Assembly: GCA_005503065.1 (NCBI GenBank)
Contig: SCOE01000002.1
Span: 124,001-188,000, forward strand
DNA length: 64,000 nt
Direction: 5' to 3'
Source of the DNA: Comamonadaceae bacterium ALPHA2B
GTDB taxonomy: Bacteria; Pseudomonadota; Gammaproteobacteria; Burkholderiales; Burkholderiaceae_C
Shown: in pieces, positions 25,945 through 33,732 of the stretch
Numbering within the stretch: the stretch's first letter is position 1
Layout of the letters: the number at the start of each line of letters is the position of its first letter
The notes under the pieces: generated by a model
Databases searched by the model: none
Told to the model about the DNA's origin: nothing
Seen by the model: the letters and a program-made list of their open reading frames with translations, nothing else
Program-made: the position numbers and the translations under genes

Positions 25945-26175
25945 GTTGGCCGGTATCCGGGCTGACAGCGCGCACCTGCCGCCTTCCCAGGCGCCGTGTG
26001 TCGGCGGCGCCCAGTGGCTGATGTGGAAGGTGTGGCGCCCTCGCGGATTCGCGTGGACGCCGGCTGCTTGACCGTTGCGGGGGCAGCGCAGGCCGGCTTC
26101 GGCACCGTGGGTGCATCGGCTCCTGCTTCCCGTTGAACTGCGACGCGCGAACCGCGTCGCGAGCACCAACAGGCG
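25945..26175 (-). promoter_or_regulatory. Adenosylcobalamin riboswitch controlling the btuB-cobD operon
   Basis: Read on the minus strand, the canonical elements appear in order: TTGGTGCTCGCG (5' P1/P2 side), AACGGGAAGCAGG, GCCGATGCACCC, the B12 box core GCTGCCCCCGCAACGGT, GCCACTGGG, CTGGGAAGGCGGCAGG and finally TCAGCCCGGATACCGGCC. The remaining leader to the btuB ATG (25835-25944) is available for the expression platform. Binding of the coenzyme would be expected to turn off the eight genes downstream. Confidence 0.95.
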
Positions 26176-26228
26176 CGGAGTTTAATTTGAAACCGGCGGT
26201 GTAAGCCGGGAACCTACAATCGCGGCCC

Positions 26229-26459
26229 ATGTCCGCACCGAGCCACTTCGACCAGATCGCCGAGCGCGTTGAACGTCTGCTCGTGCGCTACGAGGAAACC
26301 CAGCGCACCAATGCGCTGCTGCAGCAGCAGGTCGAGGCGCTCGCCCGCGAGCGCGACGCGCTCAAGGCGCGCCTGACGGCCGCGCGCACGCGCATCGACG
26401 CCATGCTGGAGCGGCTGCCCGCCGAACCGTCCAACGACTCCCCCTCCAACGCGACGTGA
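26229..26459 (+). CDS. ZapB-like coiled-coil protein upstream of zapA
   Basis: A 76-residue, almost entirely alpha-helical protein with heptad character (RVERLLVRYEETQRTNALLQ, VEALARERDALKARL). It has the size and position of the small coiled-coil proteins found directly before zapA in betaproteobacteria. A role in Z-ring assembly is inferred from position. Its stop overlaps the zapA GTG start. Confidence 0.75.
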   Translation: MSAPSHFDQIAERVERLLVRYEETQRTNALLQQQVEALARERDALKARLTAARTRIDAMLERLPAEPSNDSPSNAT

Positions 26460-26803
26460 AACAAATCGAAGTGCAGATCATGGGCCAGAGCTACCTGCTC
26501 GGCTGCCCCGAGGACGGCGAGGCGCAGCTGCGCGAGGCGGTGGAACGCGTGGACGCGGCCATGTGCAAGATCCGCGATGCGGGCAAGGTCAAGGCGCGCG
26601 ACCGCATCGCGGTGCTGGCGTCGCTCAACCTTGCCTTCGACCTGGTGCAGCGCGAGGCGGCGCCTGCTGCCGCGCCCTTGCCGGCGCCGTCGGACGAGCG
26701 CGCGCAGCACGCCACATCCGACGCCGCCCCGGACGATGTGCGCGCGGCGCAGCTCGTGCAGCGGCTCGACCAGGCGCTGGCGGGCGACGGCCTGCTGCTC
26801 TGA
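26456..26803 (+). CDS. zapA: Cell division protein ZapA
   Basis: FtsZ-ring-associated protein of 115 residues. The N-terminal globular part is typical (KQIEVQIMGQSYLLGCPED, then LREAVERVDAAMCKI), and RDRIAVLASLNLAFDLV is the conserved helix. An Ala/Pro-rich linker and a short C-terminal helix follow. GTG start within a GTGA overlap with the preceding gene. The 6S RNA gene lies just downstream, the usual arrangement. Confidence 0.9.
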   Translation: MKQIEVQIMGQSYLLGCPEDGEAQLREAVERVDAAMCKIRDAGKVKARDRIAVLASLNLAFDLVQREAAPAAAPLPAPSDERAQHATSDAAPDDVRAAQLVQRLDQALAGDGLLL

Positions 26804-26851
26804 TCCTCTTTTTTTGCCCTGTCGGACGGCACCGGCTTTGCGTTGTCAAGC

Positions 26852-26880
26852 CTGTACGCGCGAGACGCAGCGCGTAAAAT
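26852..26880 (+). promoter_or_regulatory. Candidate promoter of the 6S RNA gene
   Basis: CTGTAC (26852-26857) and TAAAAT (26875-26880) are separated by exactly 17 bases and lie 6-8 bases before the predicted 5' end of 6S RNA. Confidence 0.55.
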
Positions 26881-26885
26881 CGGAA

Positions 26886-27063
26886 GCGTCTGCGGTGCAT
26901 GCCGGGCTTTATATTTCCTTGAACCAATGCTCTACGGAGCCCGGGCTTGGTACATCGCTTGGCAGGCGTGAACATCTCGCGTCAGATGATCCCAATGCCT
27001 TGCTGCCCTCGCCCACCTGAACCCTGCGTTCAGGATGACGGTCCGGTGGCACTTGCAGACACC
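26886..27063 (+). ncRNA. ssrS: 6S RNA
   Basis: Regulatory RNA that mimics an open promoter and sequesters housekeeping RNA polymerase. GTCTGC (26888-26893) pairs with GCAGAC (27055-27060) to close the long hairpin, giving about 178 nt. The 3' half has the conserved CACCTGAACC...GGTTCAGG-type stem (CCTGAACCCTGCGTTCAGG). The central part is unpaired and imperfectly paired as expected. Its position after zapA and before an independent terminator is the standard bacterial context. Ends are predicted, not measured. Confidence 0.88.
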
Positions 27064-27070
27064 TCTTCCG

Positions 27071-27100
27071 ACGGCCCGCCTTCTGGCGGGCCGTTTCCTT
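27071..27100 (+). terminator. Terminator of the 6S RNA transcription unit
   Basis: A perfect 10-bp stem, ACGGCCCGCC / GGCGGGCCGT with a TTCT loop, is followed by TTCCTT. Confidence 0.85.
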
Positions 27101-27135
27101 GTGCGCCGCCCCCATAAGAACACCGAGCCCGCCGC

Positions 27136-27951
27136 ATGCCGATCGAACCCCTGCTCGTCTTCGAACTCGCCGTGCTGGGCATCGGCACCGGCTTCCTCGC
27201 CGGGCTGCTGGGCATCGGCGGCGGCATGTTGATGGTGCCCTTCCTCACCATCATCCTGGGCAACCGCGGCGTGCCGGCCGACCTGGCCGTGAAGATGGCC
27301 ATCGCCACCTCGATGGCGACCATCATCTTCACCTCCATCTCCAGCGTGCGCGCACACCACAAGCGCGGCGCCGTGCGCTGGGACATCGTGAAGCGCCTGG
27401 CACCGGGCATCGTCATCGGCAGCCTGATCGGCAGCCTGGGCGTCTTCTCACTGCTCAAGGGCACGGCGCTGGCCATCTTCTTCGCGCTCTTCGTGAGCTT
27501 CTCGGCCACCCAGATGTTCCTGGACAAGAAGCCCAAGCCCACGCGGCAGATGCCGGGTACGGCGGGCCAGCTCGGCGCGGGTGGCGTGATCGGTTTCGTT
27601 TCGGGCCTGGTCGGCGCGGGCGGCGGCTTCATCAGCGTGCCCTTCATGACCTGGTGCAACGTCGCCATCCACAACGCGGTGGCCACGAGCGCTGCGCTGG
27701 GCTTCCCGATCGCGGTCGCCAACGTGGCAGGCTACATCGCCGGCGGGTTCTCGCTGCAGGGCTTGCCGGCCGGTGCCTTCGGCTACATCTGGCTGCCGGC
27801 CCTGGTGGTGATCGCCGCGTGCAGCGTGCTCATGGCGCCGCTGGGCGCTCGCGCCGCGCATGCACTGCCGGTCGGCAGGCTCAAGCGGGTCTTCGCCAGC
27901 GTGCTGTATCTGCTGGCGGCCTACATGCTGTGGAAGGGTCTGCACGGCTGA
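27136..27951 (+). CDS. TauE/SafE-family membrane exporter
   Basis: Integral membrane protein of 271 residues with two homologous halves: GIGTGFLAGLLGIGGGMLMVP (in two parts) near the N-terminus and GLVGAGGGFISVPFM in the second half. This is the signature of putative sulfite/organosulfonate anion exporters. About seven or eight helices. ATG at 27136, 35 bases after the 6S terminator; apparently a single-gene unit. The substrate is not determined. Confidence 0.88.
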   Translation: MPIEPLLVFELAVLGIGTGFLAGLLGIGGGMLMVPFLTIILGNRGVPADLAVKMAIATSMATIIFTSISSVRAHHKRGAVRWDIVKRLAPGIVIGSLIGSLGVFSLLKGTALAIFFALFVSFSATQMFLDKKPKPTRQMPGTAGQLGAGGVIGFVSGLVGAGGGFISVPFMTWCNVAIHNAVATSAALGFPIAVANVAGYIAGGFSLQGLPAGAFGYIWLPALVVIAACSVLMAPLGARAAHALPVGRLKRVFASVLYLLAAYMLWKGLHG

Positions 27952-27972
27952 GCGCCGCGCCGCCTCGCCGCG

Positions 27973-28572
27973 TTACAGCGACCCGCCCGCCACCGAGCCG
28001 CGCCAGCGCCGCAGCAGTTGCCGGCGTGCCCGACGCCCGCGCGGTGCGGCCCAGCGCGCCCGCAGCCAGAGGGCGATGAAACGAAGGCCGTAGACCAGCA
28101 CGCCCGCCAACGCCGCACCGCCGACGATGTCCATCGGATAGTGCAGCCCGCCGTGGATGCGTGCCCAGGCGGTCACGAGGCCGAGGACGCCCACGGCCAG
28201 CGCCGCTGGGCGCAGCCCTCGCAATGGCCACAGGCCGAACGTGACCGCGAACATGACGGTGGCGTGCGCGCTCGGGAAGGCGCCGCGGCCACCGTGCGCG
28301 ATCCATGGCGCGCTGTCGCCCGTGACGAAGGGCCGCGGCATGGCGAACGCATCGGCCAGCGCATGGGCCACCGCGGCCGCCAGCACCGCCACGAGTCCCA
28401 CCCCAAACACGCCGGCGCGCTGCGTGGGTCGGAGACACCACAGCACCAGCAGCATCAGGATGCCGACGGCGGCGCCGTGCTCGGCGATCCACCGCGCCGC
28501 GGGGATGAGCGGCGCATCGACCTGATGGCCGGCGGCAAGGCGGCTGAACAGCCAGCGGTTCCAGTCGAACAT
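27973..28572 (-). CDS. PAP2-family membrane phosphatase
   Basis: A 199-residue protein with about five membrane helices and the three-part phosphatidic-acid-phosphatase signature: an MPRPFV segment (KxxxxxxRP-like), PSAHAT with the catalytic His, and RIHGGLHYPMDIVGG with the second His. It belongs to the undecaprenyl-pyrophosphatase (BcrC)/lipid phosphatase type; the substrate is probably a polyprenyl or lipid phosphate. A very basic C-terminus (GRRARRQLLRRWR) faces the cytoplasm. Convergent with the TauE gene. Confidence 0.88.
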   Translation of the reverse strand: MFDWNRWLFSRLAAGHQVDAPLIPAARWIAEHGAAVGILMLLVLWCLRPTQRAGVFGVGLVAVLAAAVAHALADAFAMPRPFVTGDSAPWIAHGGRGAFPSAHATVMFAVTFGLWPLRGLRPAALAVGVLGLVTAWARIHGGLHYPMDIVGGAALAGVLVYGLRFIALWLRARWAAPRGRRARRQLLRRWRGSVAGGSL

Positions 28573-28637
28573 GCGCGCAGGCTAGGCCGCGCAGATGTCG
28601 CGCCCATGAAAGCGCGCGCGACCCGCCCTCTGGCGAT

Positions 28638-28702
28638 TCAAGACCAAATCGGCCGCCAGCGCGCGCCCCGCCTGCGCGAGCAGCTATCGTTTCGATAGCA
28701 TC
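28638..28702 (-). repeat. GCTAT-type dispersed repeat, copy 4 (intergenic)
   Basis: Minus strand: GCTATCGAAACGATAGC, then GCTCGCGCAGGC, GCGCGCTGGCGGCC and GATTTGGTCTTGAA. Lies downstream of the SafE-like gene, before the PAP2 gene. Confidence 0.8.
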
Positions 28703-28708
28703 CCAGGC

Positions 28709-29401
28709 TCAGAGCACGCCACACCAGGCGAGGAAGGCGGCGCCTGTGTCGTGCCACAGCGCCCAGGCCGAGGTCGCGACGAGCGCCAGGCCCGAGAGCC
28801 GCACGGCCACCTCGCCGCGGCTGCCGATCGCCGTGCCGTCGCGCGCAGCGACCCAGCTGCGCAGGCCCAGCCAGGTGCCGCCCAGCAACCACACCGCGCT
28901 GCCCGCCGCGAAGGCCGCCATGCACAGCGCGCCTGCGGCCGCGTTGCCGGCCAGCGCCGCCACCACCAGCGCCGAATACAGCAGGCTGCACGGCAGCAGC
29001 GCCCACAGTGCGCCGATCAGCCAGGGCCACCGGTGTGCCGCTCCGGCGCGCCGCACGCGCGCCCAGGCGCCGCGCGCCAGGCCGTCGAGCCACAGCGGCT
29101 GCCGCGCCTGCCACAGCAGGACGGCCCCTAGCGCGAGCGCGGCCACGTGCAGCAGGGTCCAGAAAGGCCGCAGCGCGGCGACCTGCGTGCCGAGCCAGCC
29201 CAGCCCCTGCAGGCTGACCGCGGCCAGTGCGCCCAGCGCCGCGTAGCCGGCCAAGCGCCCGGCGTGGAACTGCCAGAGCGCCGGACGCGCGCCGCCCGCC
29301 GCCTGCACGACACCGGCACACGGCGCGCTGCACATGCCCAGGCAGTGCGCGCCACCGGCCAGGCCCATCAGCCCGCAGGTCATGGCCAGGGCGAGGTTCA
29401 C
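28709..29401 (-). CDS. SafE/UreH-like membrane protein next to hemN
   Basis: A 230-residue polytopic protein starting MNLALAMTCGLMGLAGGAHCLGMC, with Cys residues in and after the first helix (HCLGMCSAPCAG) and the second-half motif ALWALLPCSLLYSALVVAALAG. It belongs to the DsbD-transmembrane/UreH-like sulfite exporter group frequently found with cbb3-oxidase and hemN genes, where metal or thiol handling is suspected. It follows hemN by 12 bases, so it is probably in the same FNR-controlled unit. Confidence 0.82.
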   Translation of the reverse strand: MNLALAMTCGLMGLAGGAHCLGMCSAPCAGVVQAAGGARPALWQFHAGRLAGYAALGALAAVSLQGLGWLGTQVAALRPFWTLLHVAALALGAVLLWQARQPLWLDGLARGAWARVRRAGAAHRWPWLIGALWALLPCSLLYSALVVAALAGNAAAGALCMAAFAAGSAVWLLGGTWLGLRSWVAARDGTAIGSRGEVAVRLSGLALVATSAWALWHDTGAAFLAWCGVL

Positions 29402-29413
29402 CGGCGGCGACCT

Positions 29414-30844
29414 TCAGATGATGCGCGAGAAGCGCGTGCGCGTCCGGTCGGCCTGCAGGTGGCGGTCGAACACCATGGCCACGGCCCGCACGAAGAACCA
29501 GCCGGTCTCGGTCACCTCGATCTCGCGGGCGCTCAGGCGCACGAGGCCGTCGGCCTGCAGCGCCTCGAGCACCTCCAGTTCGGCCGCAAAGTAGCGCCGG
29601 AAGTCGACCAGGTGGGACGCGTCGATGGTTTCGAAGTCCACCCGTCCCTGGCACATGATCGCCATGATCACCGCGCGGCGCAGCACGTCGTCCCGCGACA
29701 GGGCCAGCCCCCGCACCACCGGCAGCCGCCCCTGATCGAGCAGGTCGTAGTACTCGTCGAGGGACTTGGCGTTCTGGCTGTAGCTGGCGCCCACGCGACC
29801 GATCGCCGACACGCCCAGGCCCACGATGTCGCAGTCGGGCTGCGTGCTGTAGCCCTGGAAGTTGCGGTGCAGGCGGCCTTGGCGCCGGGCGATGGCCAGC
29901 GAATCCTCGGGCAGCGCGAAATGGTCCATCCCGATGTAGCGGTAGCCCGCCTGCGTCAGGCGCTCGATGGCCTGCGACAGCATCTCCAGCTTGGCATCGG
30001 CCGACGGCAGTTCCTCGGCGATGATGCGCCGCTGCGGCTTGAAGCGCTCGGGCAGGTGCGCGTAGGCGTACAAGGCGATGCGGTCCGGCCGCAGTTCGAC
30101 CACCTGGTCGAGCGTGCGCCGGAACGAGGACGGGCTCTGCCGCGGCAGGCCGTAGATCAGGTCGGTGTTGATGGAGCGGAAGCCCAGCTGCCGGGCGGCC
30201 TGCACCAGCGCGAAGACCTCGTGCGCCGGCTGGACGCGGTGCACCGCCTTCTGCACCTGTACATCGAAATCCTGCACGCCGAAGCTGATGCGGTTGAAGC
30301 CCAGCGTGGCCAGGTGGGCCAGGCGCTTCGCGTCCACCGTGCGCGGGTCGACCTCGATCGACCATTCGCCGTCGGCCGTGAAACTGAAGGAGCGCCGCAG
30401 CATCGCGACCAGCGCGGTGATGGCCGCGTCGTCGAGGAAGGTGGGTGTGCCGCCGCCGAGGTGCAGCTGGCTGACCGAGGCGTTCTGCCCCAGGTGTGCC
30501 ACCTGGAGCTCGACCTCGCGCGCCAGGTAGGCCAGGTAGTCCTGCCCCTTCTCGTGCCGCCGCGTCACGATCTTGTTGCAGGCGCAGTAGTAGCACAACG
30601 ATTCGCAGAAGGGGATGTGCACGTACAGCGACAGCGGCAGCCGTGCGGCCAGGCCGACCTGGCGCCGCTGCTCGAGCGCCTGGGCATAGGCTTCGGCGCC
30701 GAAGGCATCGACGAAGCGGTCGGCGGTGGGATAGGAGGTGTAGCGCGGGCCGGGGACGTCGAAGCGGCGCAGCAGCGACGGCGTAACGGCAGCGGCCCGG
30801 GCGACCGGGTCCGCCTCGGAGATCGTGGACAGGGGCAATGTCAT
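29414..30844 (-). CDS. hemN: Oxygen-independent coproporphyrinogen III oxidase
   Basis: Radical SAM enzyme of anaerobic haem synthesis, 476 residues. PRYTSYPTADRF near the start is diagnostic. The cluster motif CESLCYYCACNK provides CxxxCxxC plus the extra HemN cysteine. LHLGGGTPTFL is the glycine-rich SAM motif and EVDPRT is conserved. The C-terminal HemN domain is present (GWFFVRAVAMVFDRHL). ATG at 30844. An FNR box centred about 75 bases upstream of the start fits anaerobic activation. Confidence 0.95.
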   Translation of the reverse strand: MTLPLSTISEADPVARAAAVTPSLLRRFDVPGPRYTSYPTADRFVDAFGAEAYAQALEQRRQVGLAARLPLSLYVHIPFCESLCYYCACNKIVTRRHEKGQDYLAYLAREVELQVAHLGQNASVSQLHLGGGTPTFLDDAAITALVAMLRRSFSFTADGEWSIEVDPRTVDAKRLAHLATLGFNRISFGVQDFDVQVQKAVHRVQPAHEVFALVQAARQLGFRSINTDLIYGLPRQSPSSFRRTLDQVVELRPDRIALYAYAHLPERFKPQRRIIAEELPSADAKLEMLSQAIERLTQAGYRYIGMDHFALPEDSLAIARRQGRLHRNFQGYSTQPDCDIVGLGVSAIGRVGASYSQNAKSLDEYYDLLDQGRLPVVRGLALSRDDVLRRAVIMAIMCQGRVDFETIDASHLVDFRRYFAAELEVLEALQADGLVRLSAREIEVTETGWFFVRAVAMVFDRHLQADRTRTRFSRII

Positions 30845-30912
30845 GGCAAGGGGCACCGGCCCAGGTGGCGCGGCGCATCCTTGCACTGTGGCGGCAACCG
30901 GCTTAGGCTTGA

Positions 30913-30926
30913 TTGACCTGGATCAA
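30913..30926. promoter_or_regulatory. FNR box between hemN and fnr
   Basis: TTGACCTGGATCAA matches the FNR consensus TTGAT-N4-ATCAA with one base different. A site centred at -41.5 would place the hemN transcription start near 30878, leaving a 34-base leader. It also lies 80 bases before the fnr start, so it may mediate autoregulation. Confidence 0.8.
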
Positions 30927-31005
30927 ACCCCCGAGCAATCGCACGCGCACAATTCACCAGCCATCACCGCACCCTCGCCGGAAGGTGCACCAACCTGCCC
31001 TCTTC

Positions 31006-31731
31006 ATGACGCTCAACGCCGACACGATCAAAGTCGCCTGCTCCAACTGCAACCTCCGGGAGCTGTGCATGCCGGTCGGCCTGCAGCCACAGGAACTCCA
31101 GCGCATCGACGACATCGTGGCCACGCGCCGCAAGATCCGCCGCAAGGAAACCCTGTTTGCCAGCGGCGAGCGCTTCACCGCCCTCTACGCCATCCGCACC
31201 GGCGTGTTCAAGACCCAGGTCACGGCCGAGGACGGCCGCGAGCAGGTCACCGGCTTCCAGATGGCCGGCGAGATCATGGGCCTGGACGGCATCGTGAACG
31301 ACCACCACACCTGCGACGCCGTGGCCCTGGAGGATTCGGAGGTGTGCGTGATGCCCTTCGAGCGCATCGAGGAACTGTCGCGTGAGGTGACGGCCTTGCA
31401 GCGCCACGTGCACCAGATCATGAGCCGCGAGATCGTGCGCGAACACGGCGTGATGCTGCTGCTGAGCAGCATGCGCGCCGAGGAGCGCCTCGCGGCCTTC
31501 CTGCTGAACCTGCTGCAGCGCCTGCATGCACGCGGCTTCTCGGCCTCCGAGCTGGTGCTGCGCATGACGCGCGAGGAAATCGGCAGCTACCTGGGCCTGA
31601 AGCTCGAGACAGTAAGCCGCACGATGTCGAAGTTCGCCGAGGACGGCCTGGTCGAGGTCAACCAGCGGCACGTGCGCATCCTCGATGCCGAGGCTCTGCG
31701 CCGCATGGTCAATCCGACGGTGTGCGCGTGA
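31006..31731 (+). CDS. fnr: Oxygen-sensing transcriptional regulator FNR
   Basis: CRP/FNR-family activator of 241 residues whose [4Fe-4S] cluster senses oxygen. The four ligand cysteines are at residues 12, 15, 21 (in ACSNCNLRELC) and 114 (DSEVCVMPF), with the same spacing as in E. coli FNR. The C-terminal helix-turn-helix includes LGLKLETVSRTMSKF, whose E-x-x-S-R residues read the TTGAT half-site. I chose ATG 31006, where the conserved N-terminus begins; the frame is open further upstream without conservation. It overlaps the convergent small membrane gene by 23 bases. Confidence 0.95.
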   Translation: MTLNADTIKVACSNCNLRELCMPVGLQPQELQRIDDIVATRRKIRRKETLFASGERFTALYAIRTGVFKTQVTAEDGREQVTGFQMAGEIMGLDGIVNDHHTCDAVALEDSEVCVMPFERIEELSREVTALQRHVHQIMSREIVREHGVMLLLSSMRAEERLAAFLLNLLQRLHARGFSASELVLRMTREEIGSYLGLKLETVSRTMSKFAEDGLVEVNQRHVRILDAEALRRMVNPTVCA

Positions 31732-31969
31732 GCTCCGACTCCAGCGGCGGCGTCTTGATCAGCATCGCCGTCAATGCGCTCGACGCCGCCGTGGCGGCCC
31801 AGAAGGCGAAGAAGCCCATCGCATAGACCGCCTGGCGCGACACGGGGCCGCCCGCGACCGGCCAGTGCAGGTCACCCGGGTCGACCAGGCCGAACACCAG
31901 CATCTCCAGCGCGCACGCCGCCAGGAACGACGGCCAGAGCACGCACAAGGCCCGCAGCATGCCCCTCAT
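31709..31969 (-). CDS. Small membrane protein at the end of the cbb3 gene cluster
   Basis: An 86-residue protein with two predicted membrane helices (LCVLWPSFLAACALEMLVFGLV; AVYAMGFFAFWAATAASSALTAML, in parts) separated by a short polar loop. GGGAGG precedes the ATG, and the ATG overlaps the ccoH stop (ATGA), so it is translated with the cbb3 assembly genes. I do not recognise a named family; an assembly or stability role is inferred only from position. Confidence 0.7.
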   Translation of the reverse strand: MRGMLRALCVLWPSFLAACALEMLVFGLVDPGDLHWPVAGGPVSRQAVYAMGFFAFWAATAASSALTAMLIKTPPLESELTRTPSD

Positions 31970-32259
31970 CGTGCCTCCCCGCGCGCGTGCCGCGCATGCG
32001 GGAGGTCGTCCGCAGGCGTCATCGCATGGTTGCGGCCGGCCTGCGCCGGCAGCATGGCGGTGCCGGCGGACAGGGTGCGGTTGATCTCGATGCCGCGGCG
32101 GTAGTAGTCGGCTTCGACCACGGGGTCGGGCGAACGCATCGCCAGCCACGCGGTGTACACGGCGGCCACCACCACGACGGCCGGCCCGCCGACGACCATC
32201 CACATGATCGGATGGCGCCACCAGGGCGCGTCGCGCCGGGGAAGGTTCTGGTTTGTCAT
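31966..32259 (-). CDS. ccoH: Cytochrome cbb3 oxidase assembly protein CcoH/FixH
   Basis: A 97-residue protein with one N-terminal membrane helix (PIMWMVVGGPAVVVVAAVYTAW, in part) and the FixH phrase SPDPVVEADYYRRGIEIN in the periplasmic segment. The family is needed for stable cbb3 assembly. It is shorter than many FixH proteins, ending soon after the conserved block. It lies between ccoG and a small membrane gene. Confidence 0.85.
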   Translation of the reverse strand: MTNQNLPRRDAPWWRHPIMWMVVGGPAVVVVAAVYTAWLAMRSPDPVVEADYYRRGIEINRTLSAGTAMLPAQAGRNHAMTPADDLPHARHARGEAR

Positions 32260-32285
32260 GGGTCTTTCTCCTTCGGGCAAGCGCG

Positions 32286-33731
32286 TCAGCGAGGCACCAT
32301 GAACACGGATTTCTCCGACACCTGCGCCCCGCCCTGTTCCTGCCTCACGTCGAAATGGATCGGGTGGGAACCCGGCGATGCGGTGCCATCCATGATCTGC
32401 AGCCGCACCGGCACCCAGCGCGACTCGGCCGGGCCGACCTCGACCGAGCCTTCGCCGGCGATCGCGAGGCCGTCGAGCCCCCGCGCCTCGATGCGGTAGC
32501 GCTGCACGGATTCGGTCGCGTTCATCACCTGCAGGCGGTACACGTTCTCCAGCCGGCCGCCTTCCGTCAGCCGAGCCAGCGAGGCGCGGTCGCGTACCAC
32601 GTCGACCTTGAGCGGCGTGCGCGTCACCAGGCTGGCCAGCAAGCCCACCACGAGCAGGGTCAGCACGCCGGCGTAGACCAGCACGCGCGGGCGGAACACG
32701 CGCCGCATCACCTGTGCCGGCGACCAGCGCCCGGCCAGGCCGTTCTGCGTGTCGTAGCGGATCAGGCCGCGCGGCAGGTGCACCTTGTCCATGACCGAGT
32801 TGCAGGCATCCACGCACAGCCCGCAGCCGATGCACTCGTACTGCAGGCCGTTGCGGATGTCGATGCCGGTCGGGCAGACCTGCACGCACAGCGCACAGTC
32901 GATGCAGTCGCCGAGGCCGGCGGCGCGTGCATCCATGTCCTTGCGACGCGGGCCGCGGCGCTCGCCGCGCTGTGCGTCGTAGCTCACGATCAAGGTGTCG
33001 CGGTCGAACATGGCGCTCTGGAAGCGTGCGTAGGGGCACATGTATTTGCACACCTGTTCGCGCATGAAGCCGGCGTTGCCGTAGGTTGCGAAGCCGTAGA
33101 AGAAGACCCAGAACTCCTCCCACGAGCCCATGCGCGTCTGCACGAAGGCCAGGCCCAGTTCGCGGATCGGCGTGAAGTAGCCGACGAAGGTGAAACCCGT
33201 CCAGGCGGCGATGGCGATCCACACCAGGTGCTTGAACCACTTCTTGACCAGCTTCTCCATCGACAGCTGGTCGCCGTCGAGCCGGATGCGTGCGCTGCGG
33301 TTGCCTTCGATCCTCTGTTCGACCCAGAGGAAGATCTCGGTGTAGACGGTCTGCGGGCAGCTGAAGCCGCACCACAGCCTGCCCGCCACCGCAGTGAAGA
33401 GGAAGAGCGAGAGCGCAGAGATGACGAGCAGCCCGGCCAGGTAGATCAGGTCCTGCGGGTACAGCACCCAGCCGAAGAGGTAGAAGCGGCGTGCCGCCAG
33501 GTCGAACAGCACCGACTGCCTGCTGCCCCACTCGATCCAGGGCAGGCCATAGAACACCGCCTGCGTGAGGAACACCATCGCCCAGCGCCAGCGGGCGAAG
33601 CGCCCGTCGATGGTCCGGGGATAGACCTTCTTCGAGGCGGCGTAGAGCGCTGCGCCCTCCGCGGCGATCGGAATCACCCGCAGCGGGGGCGATCCACCGG
33701 GCGCGGCAGCAACGTCGTCGGCAGGGTCCAT
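32286..33731 (-). CDS. ccoG: cbb3 oxidase accessory protein CcoG (polyferredoxin, copper reduction)
   Basis: Membrane polyferredoxin of 481 residues (RdxA/FixG). Membrane helices carry WCGFSCPQTVYTEIF and CKYMCPYARFQSAMFD. Two [4Fe-4S] ferredoxin motifs follow, CIDCALCVQVCPTG and CIGCGLCVDACN, with an Ig-like FixG C-terminal domain in the periplasm (VYRLQVMNATESVQRY). The family is linked to Cu(II) reduction for CuB-site assembly. It starts one base after the ccoP stop. Confidence 0.94.
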   Translation of the reverse strand: MDPADDVAAAPGGSPPLRVIPIAAEGAALYAASKKVYPRTIDGRFARWRWAMVFLTQAVFYGLPWIEWGSRQSVLFDLAARRFYLFGWVLYPQDLIYLAGLLVISALSLFLFTAVAGRLWCGFSCPQTVYTEIFLWVEQRIEGNRSARIRLDGDQLSMEKLVKKWFKHLVWIAIAAWTGFTFVGYFTPIRELGLAFVQTRMGSWEEFWVFFYGFATYGNAGFMREQVCKYMCPYARFQSAMFDRDTLIVSYDAQRGERRGPRRKDMDARAAGLGDCIDCALCVQVCPTGIDIRNGLQYECIGCGLCVDACNSVMDKVHLPRGLIRYDTQNGLAGRWSPAQVMRRVFRPRVLVYAGVLTLLVVGLLASLVTRTPLKVDVVRDRASLARLTEGGRLENVYRLQVMNATESVQRYRIEARGLDGLAIAGEGSVEVGPAESRWVPVRLQIMDGTASPGSHPIHFDVRQEQGGAQVSEKSVFMVPR

Positions 33732-33732
33732 G

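Noticed and set aside
21503-26071. A plus-strand open frame of about 1500 codons across btuC-btuB
   Set aside because: It covers five recognised genes and the riboswitch on the opposite strand and has no recognisable protein features; a composition artefact.
25835-26230. Upstream extension of BtuB to 26230
   Set aside because: This DNA is the cobalamin riboswitch; the signal peptide starts at the ATG at 25834.
28638-30878. Minus-strand open frame of 746 codons over hemN and the SafE-like gene
   Set aside because: It is in a different phase from hemN and SafE on the same strand, is rich in Arg/Ala/Gly, and lacks any motif.
30913-31005. FNR protein starting at 30913
   Set aside because: The added residues are not conserved and the FNR box itself would be inside the coding sequence; ATG 31006 gives the expected N-terminus and cysteine spacing.
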